From Promicromonospora iranensis (lineage in GTDB: Bacteria > Actinomycetota > Actinomycetes > Actinomycetales > Cellulomonadaceae): 64,000 nt of DNA. A program made the position numbers and the translations under genes. Each line of letters begins with the position of its first letter. The stretch's first letter is position 1. Positions 46,346 through 55,367 of this stretch are shown piece by piece. The notes under the pieces were generated by a model. That model was not told the DNA's origin. It did no database searches and saw nothing but the letters and a program-made list of their open reading frames with translations. The stretch lies in assembly GCF_028994805.1 (NCBI RefSeq), contig NZ_JAJQQP010000014.1, positions 95,504 through 159,503 on the forward strand. Direction: 5' to 3'.

Positions 46346-47569
46346 TCAGTACCAACCCACCTCGACGGAGTGTGCCCATGCGGTGCACGGAGTGCCGTAG
46401 CGCCCGGAGATGTAGCCGAGGCCCCACTCGATCTGGGTCGCCGGGTTCGTCAGCCAGTCGCTGCCGACGGTCGCCATCTTGGAGCCCGGGAGCGCCTGCG
46501 GGATGCCGTAGGCGGAGCTGCTCGGGTTGTCCGCGTTCCAGCGCCAGCCGCTCTCCTTCTCCCAGAGCCGGTCCAGGCACGAGAACTCGCCGGCACCCCA
46601 GCCGCGCTCGGCGGCCATCGCCTGGCCCAGCGCCCTGGCCGAGCCCGGATCCACGGGAGCCGTGGCGACGTCCATGGTCCCGACCACCACCACCTCGTCG
46701 ACGGGCTTCCGGGTGACCCTCCGCTCCGCCACCGTGCGCTCGACGACGGCCCCGCCGACCGTCTTCACCGCGTACGTCACCGTGGCCTCACCGGGCACGC
46801 CCACGGTGCGGATCGACTCATAGCCCTCCGGAAGGCTCGAGTCCTCGACGGTCTCGGTCTTGAACGGCAGCACCTCGGTCACCGTGCGTGACGAGGAGAC
46901 GTCGCGGCTGACCACGATGACCATCCCGTCCACGGCCGCGGCATCGAGCGGCACGGAGGTGACGTCGCCGTCCTGCAACGAGATGCCCGCCTCCCGGAAC
47001 AGACCACGAACCGTCGACTGCGTGGTGTGGAACTCGAGCACGGAGCCGTCCACCGCGATGTTCACCTGCTTGACCGTGGAGAACCGGATCGGGTCGCGGT
47101 CCAGCCGCGTGGTCCGGGAAGCCGTGGCGAGCGCACCGTCTCCACGCGGCCCCAGGGCTGCCATCAGCTCACCGACGGTGCCCGCGGTGGTGCGGAGCGT
47201 CATGACCTGACCGTCGAGCTCGACGGTGACCTCGCGGCTGGTCCGGACCACCACGGTGCCGCCCGGGGCGACGTCGGAGGTGGCGGCGGGCTGCACGACG
47301 TCGTCGCGCCCCAGCCGGATGCGCTGCGACGCGAGCGCGTCCCCCACCGTGTCGCCGTAGACGCCGACCGTACGGACGTCGCCGTTGTAGTCGATCGTCA
47401 GGGTGCTCGCGTTCGCGACGTAGACGCCGCACACAGCAGCGAGCGTGCCGACGACGGCGCCACGGACCACCCAGCGGGCCGGTCTGCTCGCGAGCCACGG
47501 CCGTGCGTACCTCACCACGAGCACCAGACCGTAACGGAACAAACCGCGCAGGAAAAGCCATCCGGGCAT
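46346..47569 (-). CDS. RpfB-like G5/DUF348 protein with lytic-transglycosylase-like end (copy 3)
   Basis: A 407-residue protein with the same plan as copy 1: N-terminal membrane helix (about 32-52), DUF348 repeats, G5 domain, and a C-terminal MAAERGWGAGEFSCLDRLWE domain with KESGW, YGIPQALPGSKM and GRYGTPCTAW. It lacks the cytoplasmic DWTRV segment and the GTNAC box. ATG 47569 begins seven bases after a hairpin that overlaps the tatD stop, with no clear ribosome site, so it may depend on tatD translation. It lies in the position of rpfB in the mycobacterial order. Confidence 0.85.
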   Translation of the reverse strand: MPGWLFLRGLFRYGLVLVVRYARPWLASRPARWVVRGAVVGTLAAVCGVYVANASTLTIDYNGDVRTVGVYGDTVGDALASQRIRLGRDDVVQPAATSDVAPGGTVVVRTSREVTVELDGQVMTLRTTAGTVGELMAALGPRGDGALATASRTTRLDRDPIRFSTVKQVNIAVDGSVLEFHTTQSTVRGLFREAGISLQDGDVTSVPLDAAAVDGMVIVVSRDVSSSRTVTEVLPFKTETVEDSSLPEGYESIRTVGVPGEATVTYAVKTVGGAVVERTVAERRVTRKPVDEVVVVGTMDVATAPVDPGSARALGQAMAAERGWGAGEFSCLDRLWEKESGWRWNADNPSSSAYGIPQALPGSKMATVGSDWLTNPATQIEWGLGYISGRYGTPCTAWAHSVEVGWY

Positions 47570-47576
47570 GAAATGA

Positions 47577-47607
47577 AATGCCGCATTCTTCGCCTCAATG
47601 CGGCATT
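47577..47607. terminator. Hairpin between tatD and RpfB-like copy 3
   Basis: AATGCCGCATT (47577-47587) pairs perfectly with 47597-47607 around a nine-base loop. It covers the tatD stop codon and the bases where the next gene's ribosome site should be. It may act as an attenuator or control translation of copy 3. Confidence 0.55.
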
Positions 47608-48568
47608 ACCACCAGGCGCCGTAGACGCGTTCCGAGTTCGCGGCGAGGTCGGTACACAGCGTTCTGAGGTCTTCTTCCAGGTGAGCTGCCATGGCTCTGG
47701 CCGTGTGGGCGGCCGCGAACGGGGCGTTCGGCTGGCCCCGGTAGGGGTGCGGGGTGAGATACGGGGCGTCGGTCTCCAGCAGGATCAGTTCCCGCGGTGC
47801 CGCCGTCAGCGCCTCCCGCAAGTGATGGTTCGCCTTGAAGGTGACCGGTCCGGCGAACGACAGGTACCAGCCGTTCTCGGCGCAGACGCGGGCCATCTCG
47901 GCGTCGCCGCTGAAGCAGTGGAAGACGGTGCGCTCGGGGGCGCCGTCCGCCAGCAGGACCTCGACGACCTGGGCGTGCGCGTCCCGGTCGTGGATCTGCA
48001 GGGCGAGGCCCAGCTCCTTGGCCAGGGCGATGTGCGCGCGGAAGCTCTCCCGTTGGGCCTGCTCACCGCGCGAACCCGTACGGAACAGGTCCATACCGGT
48101 CTCACCGATCGCCCGGATGCGCTCGTTGCCCTGGGCCAGGTCCGCGATCTCGGCGATCGCGGCGCCGAGCCCGACGGCGTGGTGCGCCTCGGGCTCGGGT
48201 GCGAGCCCGTCCGGCCCGACCTCGAGCACGCCGGCGTGCAAGGTGGCCTCGTTGGGATGGATGGCGACGGCCCCCACGACCCCCGCCACCCACTGCGCAC
48301 CGGCACCCGACGACGTGAGGAGGGCGTCGGTCCAGCGGGCCGACGGGAGGTCACAGCCGACCTGGACCACGCGGTCCACACCGGCGCGCGCGGCGCGCGC
48401 CAGGTGGTCGGTGACCGACGGCGGCCAGGCGTCGCCCGGCTCGCCGTCGGGCGCCGTGTCAGGGAGGACCGCACCGATGTGGTCGAGGTGGGTGTGGTTG
48501 TCCACGACGGGGACGGGCAGCGGCTCCGGGTCGGCCGGGAATCCGCGCTCGCGCGTGCGCTTCGCCAT
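47606..48568 (-). CDS. tatD: TatD-family metal-dependent DNase
   Basis: A 320-residue TIM-barrel hydrolase with metal ligands in VVDNHTHLD, GETGMD, ALQIHDRDAH, VFHCFSGD and ETDAPYLTP. TatD proteins are 3'-5' exonucleases or D-aminoacyl hydrolases in quality control. ATG 48568 is chosen because the family core starts soon after; the frame upstream is inside metG. It follows metG by 11 bases and precedes the Rpf cluster, as in mycobacteria. Confidence 0.9.
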   Translation of the reverse strand: MAKRTRERGFPADPEPLPVPVVDNHTHLDHIGAVLPDTAPDGEPGDAWPPSVTDHLARAARAGVDRVVQVGCDLPSARWTDALLTSSGAGAQWVAGVVGAVAIHPNEATLHAGVLEVGPDGLAPEPEAHHAVGLGAAIAEIADLAQGNERIRAIGETGMDLFRTGSRGEQAQRESFRAHIALAKELGLALQIHDRDAHAQVVEVLLADGAPERTVFHCFSGDAEMARVCAENGWYLSFAGPVTFKANHHLREALTAAPRELILLETDAPYLTPHPYRGQPNAPFAAAHTARAMAAHLEEDLRTLCTDLAANSERVYGAWW

Positions 48569-48579
48569 CGCCGGGCCGC

Positions 48580-50205
48580 TCAGGCCGTCTGCTCCTCGAG
48601 GCGCGGGAAGAGGGAAGCGCCCTTCGTCACCGTGGTGCCGGCGGGCAGGACGCCGAAGGTAGCCGCGCTGTCGAGAGGCTGCGCATCGAGCGCCCCGAGG
48701 GGAGCCTCCGCGCCGAGCAGCTCCCACAGCGCGGCCGCCGCCTTGGGCGTGATGGGGTTGAGCAGCACCGCGAGCGACCGCAGCGCTTCCGTGGCGGTGA
48801 CGAGCGTCGTGGCGAGACGGCCGCCGTCGACCCCCGCGCCGGCCTCGTCGAGCTCACCCGGCTCCTTCGCGAGCTTCCACGGCTGGGTGTCGGCCAGATA
48901 GCCGTTCGTGGCGTCCACGAGCGTCCACACCGCCGACACGGCCTCGTGGATGGCGAGCCGGTCGATCGCCGCCTCGGCGTCGGCCACGGCCTTGGTCGCG
49001 ACCTGAGCCAGGGCGGTCTCGGCCTCGGTGGGCTCACCAGGAGTCGGCAGCGAACCGCCGAAGTACTTGCCGATCATCGCCGCGGTCCGGGACGCGAGGT
49101 TTCCGAACCCGTTCGCGAGCTCGCCGTTGTACCGGGCGGACATGTCCTCCCAGGAGAACGAGCCGTCGCCGCCGAACGCGATGGTCCGCATGAAGTAGTA
49201 GCGGAACGCGTCCGACCCGAAGGTGTCGATGATGTCCGACGGCGCGATGCCGGTGAGCTTCGACTTGCTCATCTTCTCGCCGCCCACCAGCAGCCAGCCG
49301 TGCGCGAAGACCGTCTTCGGCAGCGGCAGGCCCGCGGCCATGAGCATCGCCGGCCAGATCACGGCATGGAACCGCAGGATGTCCTTGCCGACGAGGTGCA
49401 CGTCGGCGGGCCAGGTCCGTGCGAACTGCTCCTTGCGCTCGGGGTCGCTGCTGTCCAGGCCCACGGCCGTGGCGTAGTTGAGCAGGGCGTCGAACCACAC
49501 GTACAGCACGTGCGACGAGTTCCACGGGATCGGGACACCCCAGTCGAACGTGGAGCGCGAGATCGACAGGTCCTGCAAGCCCTGCTTCACGAAGCTGACG
49601 ACCTCGTTGCGGGCCGACGCCGGCTGGACGAACTCGGGGTGCTCCTCGTACAGGGCGATCAGCCGGTCGGCGTACGCGCTCATCTTGAAGAAGTAGTTCT
49701 GCTCGGAGAGCATCTCGACGGGCGTTCCGTGAATGGGGCAGAGCTTCAGGCCCTCGTGGTCGCCCGTCCCGTCGACGAGGTCGCCCGGGAGCTTGTACTC
49801 CTCGCAGCCCACGCAGTACGGCCCCTCGTAGGAGCCCTCGTAGATCTCGCCCTTGTCGTACAGGTCCTGGAGAAACGCCTGCACCGAGGTCTCGTGCCGC
49901 TCCTGCGTGGTGCGGATGAAGTCGTCGTTGCGCACGTCGAGGGTCTTGAGCACAGGCTTCCACGCCGTCTCGACGAGCCGGTCCGCCCAGTCCTGCGGGG
50001 TCACGCCGTTCGCCTCTGCGGTACGAAGCACCTTCTGGCCGTGCTCGTCCGTCCCGGTGAGGAACCAGACGCTCTCCTGCCGCTGACGGTGCCAACGCGT
50101 CAGGACGTCGGCGGCGACCGTCGTGTACGCGTGCCCGATGTGGGGGGCATCGTTCACGTAGTAGATCGGCGTCGTGAGGTAGAAGGACTTCTCGGCTTCC
50201 GGCAT
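48580..50205 (-). CDS. metG: Methionyl-tRNA synthetase
   Basis: A 541-residue class I synthetase. HIGH is at residues 21-24 (NDAPHIGH) and KMSKS near 310 (GEKMSKSKLTG). A zinc-ribbon-like YCVGCEEYKL segment lies between them. The C-terminal anticodon-binding domain is present and there is no tRNA-binding fusion. ATG 50205 is the family start. First gene of the metG-tatD unit. Confidence 0.96.
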   Translation of the reverse strand: MPEAEKSFYLTTPIYYVNDAPHIGHAYTTVAADVLTRWHRQRQESVWFLTGTDEHGQKVLRTAEANGVTPQDWADRLVETAWKPVLKTLDVRNDDFIRTTQERHETSVQAFLQDLYDKGEIYEGSYEGPYCVGCEEYKLPGDLVDGTGDHEGLKLCPIHGTPVEMLSEQNYFFKMSAYADRLIALYEEHPEFVQPASARNEVVSFVKQGLQDLSISRSTFDWGVPIPWNSSHVLYVWFDALLNYATAVGLDSSDPERKEQFARTWPADVHLVGKDILRFHAVIWPAMLMAAGLPLPKTVFAHGWLLVGGEKMSKSKLTGIAPSDIIDTFGSDAFRYYFMRTIAFGGDGSFSWEDMSARYNGELANGFGNLASRTAAMIGKYFGGSLPTPGEPTEAETALAQVATKAVADAEAAIDRLAIHEAVSAVWTLVDATNGYLADTQPWKLAKEPGELDEAGAGVDGGRLATTLVTATEALRSLAVLLNPITPKAAAALWELLGAEAPLGALDAQPLDSAATFGVLPAGTTVTKGASLFPRLEEQTA

Positions 50206-50365
50206 GACCTCAATGGTAGTTGGGTCACGGCGCAGAGCAGCGCGCGAATGGTCGGTATCTCGTCAGGTGGTCGGCATTCCGGGGTACCGATCATGTGACG
50301 GACTGCCGACCGCTCGAACGCCGGTTGGGCGCCGGTTGGGCGCCGGGCGGTGGCAGAGTGGGGGT

Positions 50366-50968
50366 ATGAGCATCAGCGAGTCCGGGACCAGGTCCGAGCG
50401 CCGGGCGCTCGTCGTGGTCGATGTGCAGCCCACGTTCTGCGAGGGCGGCGAGCTCGCCACCGAGGGCGGGAACGAGATAGCGCACCGCGTCGCGGCCTAC
50501 GCCGCCGCGCACCGCGACCGGTACACCACCGTGGTGACCACGCAAGACTGGCACATCGACCCGGGAGAGCACTTCAGCGACACCCCCGACTTCGTCGACT
50601 CCTGGCCGCCGCACGGCGTCGCCGGCACCCCCAACGCGGAGCTGCACCCCGCGCTGGCCGACCTCGACCCGGACGCCCGGCTCAAGAAGGGCCAGTACTC
50701 GCACGGGTACTCCGGCTTCGACGGCGCGGACGACGACGGCCGCCCGCTCGCGACCGTCCTGGAGGAGGCCGGGGTCACCGCTGTCGACGTCGTGGGCCTC
50801 GTCGAGTCGCACTGCGTGAAGCACACCGCACTCGACGCGCGCCGTGCAGGCCTCGCGGCACGGGTGCTGACCGACCTGACGATCCCGGTGTCATCCGCGC
50901 AGGGCGAGGCGGCCGAGCGGGAACTCACGGCCGCGGGCGTGGAGCTCCGCGACTCGTCGGCGATCTGA
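50366..50968 (+). CDS. pncA: Nicotinamidase / isochorismatase-family hydrolase
   Basis: A 200-residue cysteine hydrolase that converts nicotinamide to nicotinate for NAD salvage (and activates pyrazinamide in mycobacteria). Asp19 in VVDVQPTFC, the metal-ligand segment TTQDWHIDPGEHF, Lys in RLKKGQYSHGYSGF and the nucleophile Cys in VESHCVKHTALDA are all present. ATG 50366 is the normal start; the upstream frame is not coding and contains a short GGTTGGGCGCC repeat. Confidence 0.88.
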   Translation: MSISESGTRSERRALVVVDVQPTFCEGGELATEGGNEIAHRVAAYAAAHRDRYTTVVTTQDWHIDPGEHFSDTPDFVDSWPPHGVAGTPNAELHPALADLDPDARLKKGQYSHGYSGFDGADDDGRPLATVLEEAGVTAVDVVGLVESHCVKHTALDARRAGLAARVLTDLTIPVSSAQGEAAERELTAAGVELRDSSAI

Positions 50969-50974
50969 GGGCCG

Positions 50975-52756
50975 TCAGATCCAGCTCGGGAGCAGCATCA
51001 GCCGCTGCCAGTACTCGTACGGCACCGGCATCGCCGTCCAGATCGGGTAGTAGAGCACGCTCACGCCCACGATGAGCACCACCACCACGGCGGCCAGCCA
51101 GCACACGATGCGCCGGTCCCCGCTCCGGCGCGAGGTGCGTTCGATCCCGACGGCCAGCAGGTACACGAGGGTCAGGATCACGAACGGCGTGAACACGATC
51201 GTGTAGAAGGTGAAGATGGTCCGGTCGGCCAGCGGCCACGAGTACTGGAACCAGGGCAGCCAGCCGGCCGCGATCCCCGTCAGGGCGGCAGCGCCGCGCC
51301 AGTCGCGGAACCGGATGGCGAGCACCAGCACCACGGGGATCGCCAGCGCGCCCAGCCACCACAGCAGCGGGTTGCCGAGCGACGTCACGGCGGTCGCGCA
51401 GTCACCGACGGCGTCCGCGGGGCACGGCCCCTGACCAGGGGTGTACTTCTCCCAGAAGAACGACGTCGGGCGCCACTGCACGATCCAGCCCAGCGGGTGC
51501 GACGCGTAGTTGTGGTCCGAGTCCAGGCCCGTGTGGAAGTCCCACATCATGTGGTGGTACTCCCACAGCGACCGCCCGGCCTCCCACGCACCCTGCGCCC
51601 AGCCCCAGTCGGGCCACCAGCCCGGCGGCGTCACGCCGTTCACCGCCGCCCAGTCGCGCAGGTACGACTTCGGGTGGGCGAACCAGGCGGACCACGACGC
51701 GATGTAGACGGCGGCCACGGTGGGCAGCATGATCAGCGCGGCCGGGACGGCGTCGACCACCAGGGCGTCCTCCCACCAGCGCTCGACGCCGGCCGTGCGG
51801 CGCGCCGTCATGTCCCAGACGACCGTGAGCAGGCAGAACGCCGCGACGAAGTAGAGACCCGACCACTTGACGCCGCACGCGAGACCCAGCGACACCGCCG
51901 CAGCGAGCCGCCACCAACGGAACCCGAGGCGCGGCCCGTACTTCCCGATCGCCCCGCCCGCCTCGACGATCTGCGCCACGCGGTCCGCGAGCCGCCGTCG
52001 GGCCCACTCCCGGTCCATCACCAGGCAGCCGAACGCGACGAGCACCCAGAACATGAGGAACTGGTCCAGCAGGCCGGTGCGCGAGTGCACGATCGCCTCG
52101 CCGTCGACCGCCAGCAGCAGACCTGCGACCAGGCCCAGCGTGGTGGACGAGAAGAGCCGCCGGGCGATCCGCACCATGAGCAGGACGGCGAGAACCCCGA
52201 TGACCGCGCTCGCGATGCGCCACGCCATGGGGTTGTCGGCGCCGCCCATGAGGCGCATCCCGATGGCGATCATCCACTTGCCGACGGGCGGGTGGACGAC
52301 GTACTCCGCCTCGTCGGTCTTGTACGAGCTGACGTCACCGGCCTCGAACGCCGGGTTCGGGTCGTCGGGCCAGGCTGCCTCGAACCCGAGGCTGGCCAGC
52401 GACCAGCCCTCCTTGACGTAGTAGGTCTCGTCGAAGACCAGCTTGCCCGGGCGGCCCAGCTCCCAGAGCCGCGCGCCCGCGGCGATCGCCGTCACGAGCA
52501 GCGCGCCGAACACGCCCCAGAACCGGTCGGCGGCGGTCCGCCCCAGCGCGAGACGACGCTCGCCCAGCAGGTCGCGCAGGAGTCGCTCCCGCACGGGAGG
52601 CGCGGGCCGCGGAGGCTGCGCGACGGCGGGGAACGACCCGGTCCGCGTCATCCGGCCCGCGACGGCTTCACGCCGCATGTGCGCGCCGTACGTTCCGGGC
52701 AGAGCCTGCTGCGTGGCGGCGAGATGCGCTCCTGTGGCGTCAGGCTGCTGAGACAC
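50975..52756 (-). CDS. Protein O-mannosyltransferase (PMT family)
   Basis: A 593-residue membrane enzyme with about eleven helices. It transfers mannose from polyprenol-phosphate-mannose to exported Ser/Thr residues. The first outside loop has the acidic pair in VFDETYYVKEGWSL, essential in the family, and HPPVGKWMIAIG follows. The C-terminal helices end in YYPIWTAMPVPYEYWQRLM. GTG 52756 is used; ATG at 52678 is a possible alternative. It is divergent from rsmI with only 33 bases between, so their promoters overlap; this pairing is common in actinobacteria. Confidence 0.9.
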   Translation of the reverse strand: MSQQPDATGAHLAATQQALPGTYGAHMRREAVAGRMTRTGSFPAVAQPPRPAPPVRERLLRDLLGERRLALGRTAADRFWGVFGALLVTAIAAGARLWELGRPGKLVFDETYYVKEGWSLASLGFEAAWPDDPNPAFEAGDVSSYKTDEAEYVVHPPVGKWMIAIGMRLMGGADNPMAWRIASAVIGVLAVLLMVRIARRLFSSTTLGLVAGLLLAVDGEAIVHSRTGLLDQFLMFWVLVAFGCLVMDREWARRRLADRVAQIVEAGGAIGKYGPRLGFRWWRLAAAVSLGLACGVKWSGLYFVAAFCLLTVVWDMTARRTAGVERWWEDALVVDAVPAALIMLPTVAAVYIASWSAWFAHPKSYLRDWAAVNGVTPPGWWPDWGWAQGAWEAGRSLWEYHHMMWDFHTGLDSDHNYASHPLGWIVQWRPTSFFWEKYTPGQGPCPADAVGDCATAVTSLGNPLLWWLGALAIPVVLVLAIRFRDWRGAAALTGIAAGWLPWFQYSWPLADRTIFTFYTIVFTPFVILTLVYLLAVGIERTSRRSGDRRIVCWLAAVVVVLIVGVSVLYYPIWTAMPVPYEYWQRLMLLPSWI

Positions 52757-52789
52757 CGGGCCAGCATAGAGCGTGGGACCCTGTGGTCC

Positions 52790-53665
52790 ATGACCGAACC
52801 GTCCCTGGTTCCCGGGCCCGCGCCCGAGGCCGGCTCCCTCGTCCTGGCCGCCACCCCGATCGGCAACACGGAGGATGCCTCGCCGCGCCTGGTCCGCCTG
52901 CTGGCCGAGGCCGACGTCGTGGCCGCCGAGGACACCCGCCGCCTGCACGGGCTGGTCGCGCGGCTCGGGGTCGAGGTCCGCGGCCGGGTGACCAGCTACC
53001 ACGAGCACAACGAGACGGCGAGGGCCGACGAGCTGCTCGACGTCGTCGCCGGCGGAGGCACCGTGGTGGTCGTGACCGATGCCGGGATGCCGTCCGTCTC
53101 CGACCCGGGCTACCGCATCGTGGAGCGCGCCGTCGAACGCGACCTGCGCGTCACCGCGGCCCCCGGGCCGAGCGCCGTGCTGACGGCGCTGGCGCTCTCC
53201 GGCATGCCCACCGACCGGTTCACGTTCGAGGGCTTCCTGCCGCGCAAGGCGGGCGACCGTGCCAGGACGCTCTCCGCGCTGGCCGCCGAGCCGCGCACCA
53301 TGGTGTTCTTCGAGGCACCGCACCGGATCGCGGAGACCCTGGCCGCCATGGCCACCGCGTTCGGGGAGGCCCGGCCGGCCGCCGTCGCGCGCGAGCTCAC
53401 CAAGACCTACGAGGAGGTGCTGCGCGGCCCGCTCGCCGACCTCGCCGAGCGGGCGGCGGCAGAGCAGCTGCGCGGCGAGATCTGCGTGGTGGTCAGCGGC
53501 GCGCCCGCGGTGCGGGTCAGCGTGGAGGACGTCGTGGGCGAGGTCCTCGAGCGGGTCGCCGCGGGCGAACGGCTCAAGGCCGCGGTCGCCGAGGTCGCGG
53601 AGACCGCGGGCGTGCCGAAGCGGGACCTCTACGCGGCCGCTCTTGCGGCCCGTCCCGCCAAGTAG
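52790..53665 (+). CDS. rsmI: 16S rRNA (cytidine-1402-2'-O)-methyltransferase
   Basis: A 291-residue tetrapyrrole-methylase-fold enzyme that 2'-O-methylates C1402 of 16S rRNA. It has LAATPIGNTEDASPR at the N-terminus, EDTRRLHGLV, TDAGMPSVSDPG and FEAPHRIAETL. ATG 52790 gives the normal start. A 26-bp palindrome follows directly after the stop. Confidence 0.95.
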   Translation: MTEPSLVPGPAPEAGSLVLAATPIGNTEDASPRLVRLLAEADVVAAEDTRRLHGLVARLGVEVRGRVTSYHEHNETARADELLDVVAGGGTVVVVTDAGMPSVSDPGYRIVERAVERDLRVTAAPGPSAVLTALALSGMPTDRFTFEGFLPRKAGDRARTLSALAAEPRTMVFFEAPHRIAETLAAMATAFGEARPAAVARELTKTYEEVLRGPLADLAERAAAEQLRGEICVVVSGAPAVRVSVEDVVGEVLERVAAGERLKAAVAEVAETAGVPKRDLYAAALAARPAK

Positions 53666-53667
53666 CC

Positions 53668-53730
53668 CGTTGAGTGCTGGCTATTTGTTGAGATCGGGCC
53701 TTCTTCTCAACAAATAGCCAGCACTCAACG
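53668..53730. terminator. Convergent-gene palindrome with perfect 26-bp stem, GTTGAGTGCTGG family
   Basis: Arms 53668-53693 and 53705-53730 are fully complementary around an 11-base loop. It lies between rsmI (plus) and the GH20 gene (minus). The first 19 bases of the arm match those at 3738 at all but one position, so both belong to one repeated element. Confidence 0.8.
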
Positions 53731-53735
53731 AAGGG

Positions 53736-55319
53736 TTACCAGTCGATCTGGGGGGTCGGGTGGTAGGTGGCGCCCTCGCGGCGCCAGGTGGCCGCCTCGA
53801 GTGCCACCCGGCTGCGGAACGACTCCCAGTCCTTCGCGCCCGGCTGCGACCAGGCGGTCTCGGCCACCGCGGCGAGCCGGGGCAGCAGCATCGAGAACAG
53901 GTCGTCGCGGCTCAGCAGGGTCTCGGTCCAGACGGCGGCCGAGACACCCTCGATCGCCGACTCGGGCAGGCCCTCGATGAGGGCCGCCGGGTCCCAGTCG
54001 TAGGAGTCGTGCAGCTCGACGAAAGCGGCCCACTGCTGGCCCAGCGGGTGCTCGGGCGTGTACTTCATGTCGAGGTAGGCCCGGTCGGCCGGGGACATCA
54101 CGAACCGCGCGCCGGCCTCGGCGGCACGCAGGAACGGCGCGGGGTCCGGCCGGGTGTCCCAGTACTGCAGCACCGTGCCGGGCCGGACGAGCGCCGGCTC
54201 CTCGTCGTCCGGCACCGCGTCGTCCGGAGCCGCGTCGTCCGGAGCCGCGTGGTCGGGCGTCGCCTCCCCCGCCAGCGCCGCCACCGCCGACTGGTCACCG
54301 TGCGCGGATCCGGCGGCCTCCTGCCACGCGACGGGCGTCTTGCCCGCACCCGTGACGATCTCCTGGCACAGGGCGACGAACCGGCCGAACTCGTCGGGCT
54401 GCATGGTCAGCACCTCATCGCCGCCGAAGTGCACCCAGGGCCCCAGCGTCATGCGCGCGACGTCGGTGAACACGTCCCGCAAGAACGGCTCGGTGGCCGG
54501 CAGGTCGATGTGCAGCTTCGAGAAGCCGACCTCGATGCCGTCGTAGGTGTCGGTCGGCTCGCCCGAGGGCGTGAGCTCGCCATAGGCGTGGGTCGCCGCG
54601 TTGACGTGCCCGGGCACGTCGATCTCGGGCACGACGACGATCTCCCGCTCGGCCGCGTACTCCTGCAGCTCGCGGTACTCGTCGACGCCGAGGAACCCGC
54701 CGGCGGCACCCGACACCGCACCCTGCGACGACTTCTCCGTCAGCGCCGGCCGGGACGGGATCTCCAGCCGCCAGCCCTGGTCGTCGCTCAGGTGCAGGTG
54801 CAGCCGGTTCATCTTGTACGAGCCCACGAGATCCACGACGGCCCGTAGGTCGGCCGGCCCGAACCAGTGGCGCACCACGTCCAGCGACAGCCCGCGCCAC
54901 GCGTACCGCGGCTCGTCCCGCACGACGACGGCGCCCACCTCCAGCGGTCCGTCCGTCTCCCGGCGGCCCGCGTTGACGAGCTGCCGCAGCGTCCGCACGC
55001 CGTGCAGCAGGCCTGCGCGCTCGGGCGCCGCGACGGTCACGCCGGCCGCGGTCACGGTCAGCGTGTAGCGCTCCGGGCTGCTGGAGCCGGCAGGACCGGC
55101 GGTGGCGTCCAGGGTCAGGGCGACGGGCGTCCCGCCGTCCGGCACGACGGACGCCCCGGTGGTGGCGAGGAGCTCGCCCGCGAGGCGCACGACCACGGCG
55201 TCGGCCGCGTCGACGGTGACCGTCGTGAGGTCCAGCACCCCCTCGGCGGGAACCAGCTCAACGGGTGCTGGGATGACTGCGTCGGCGACGATGCCCGCGC
55301 CGCTGCTCACGGTGGTCAC
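53736..55319 (-). CDS. Beta-N-acetylhexosaminidase, family GH20
   Basis: A 527-residue GH20 enzyme that removes terminal GlcNAc/GalNAc by substrate-assisted catalysis. The catalytic Asp-Glu pair is in WVHFGGDEVL; LHLHLSDDQGWRLEI, VVPEIDVPGHV and VLQYWDTRPD are further family elements. No signal peptide is seen, so it may work in the cytoplasm on imported chito-oligosaccharides or wall fragments. An insert of repeated APDDA units around residues 355-380 is unusual. GTG 55319; the lipoprotein gene lies 48 bases upstream on the same strand. Confidence 0.9.
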   Translation of the reverse strand: MTTVSSGAGIVADAVIPAPVELVPAEGVLDLTTVTVDAADAVVVRLAGELLATTGASVVPDGGTPVALTLDATAGPAGSSSPERYTLTVTAAGVTVAAPERAGLLHGVRTLRQLVNAGRRETDGPLEVGAVVVRDEPRYAWRGLSLDVVRHWFGPADLRAVVDLVGSYKMNRLHLHLSDDQGWRLEIPSRPALTEKSSQGAVSGAAGGFLGVDEYRELQEYAAEREIVVVPEIDVPGHVNAATHAYGELTPSGEPTDTYDGIEVGFSKLHIDLPATEPFLRDVFTDVARMTLGPWVHFGGDEVLTMQPDEFGRFVALCQEIVTGAGKTPVAWQEAAGSAHGDQSAVAALAGEATPDHAAPDDAAPDDAVPDDEEPALVRPGTVLQYWDTRPDPAPFLRAAEAGARFVMSPADRAYLDMKYTPEHPLGQQWAAFVELHDSYDWDPAALIEGLPESAIEGVSAAVWTETLLSRDDLFSMLLPRLAAVAETAWSQPGAKDWESFRSRVALEAATWRREGATYHPTPQIDW

Positions 55320-55367
55320 GATTGTTAGGGCCCCTTCGCTCCGATGGTTGCCCGCAGTTTCGCAGGT

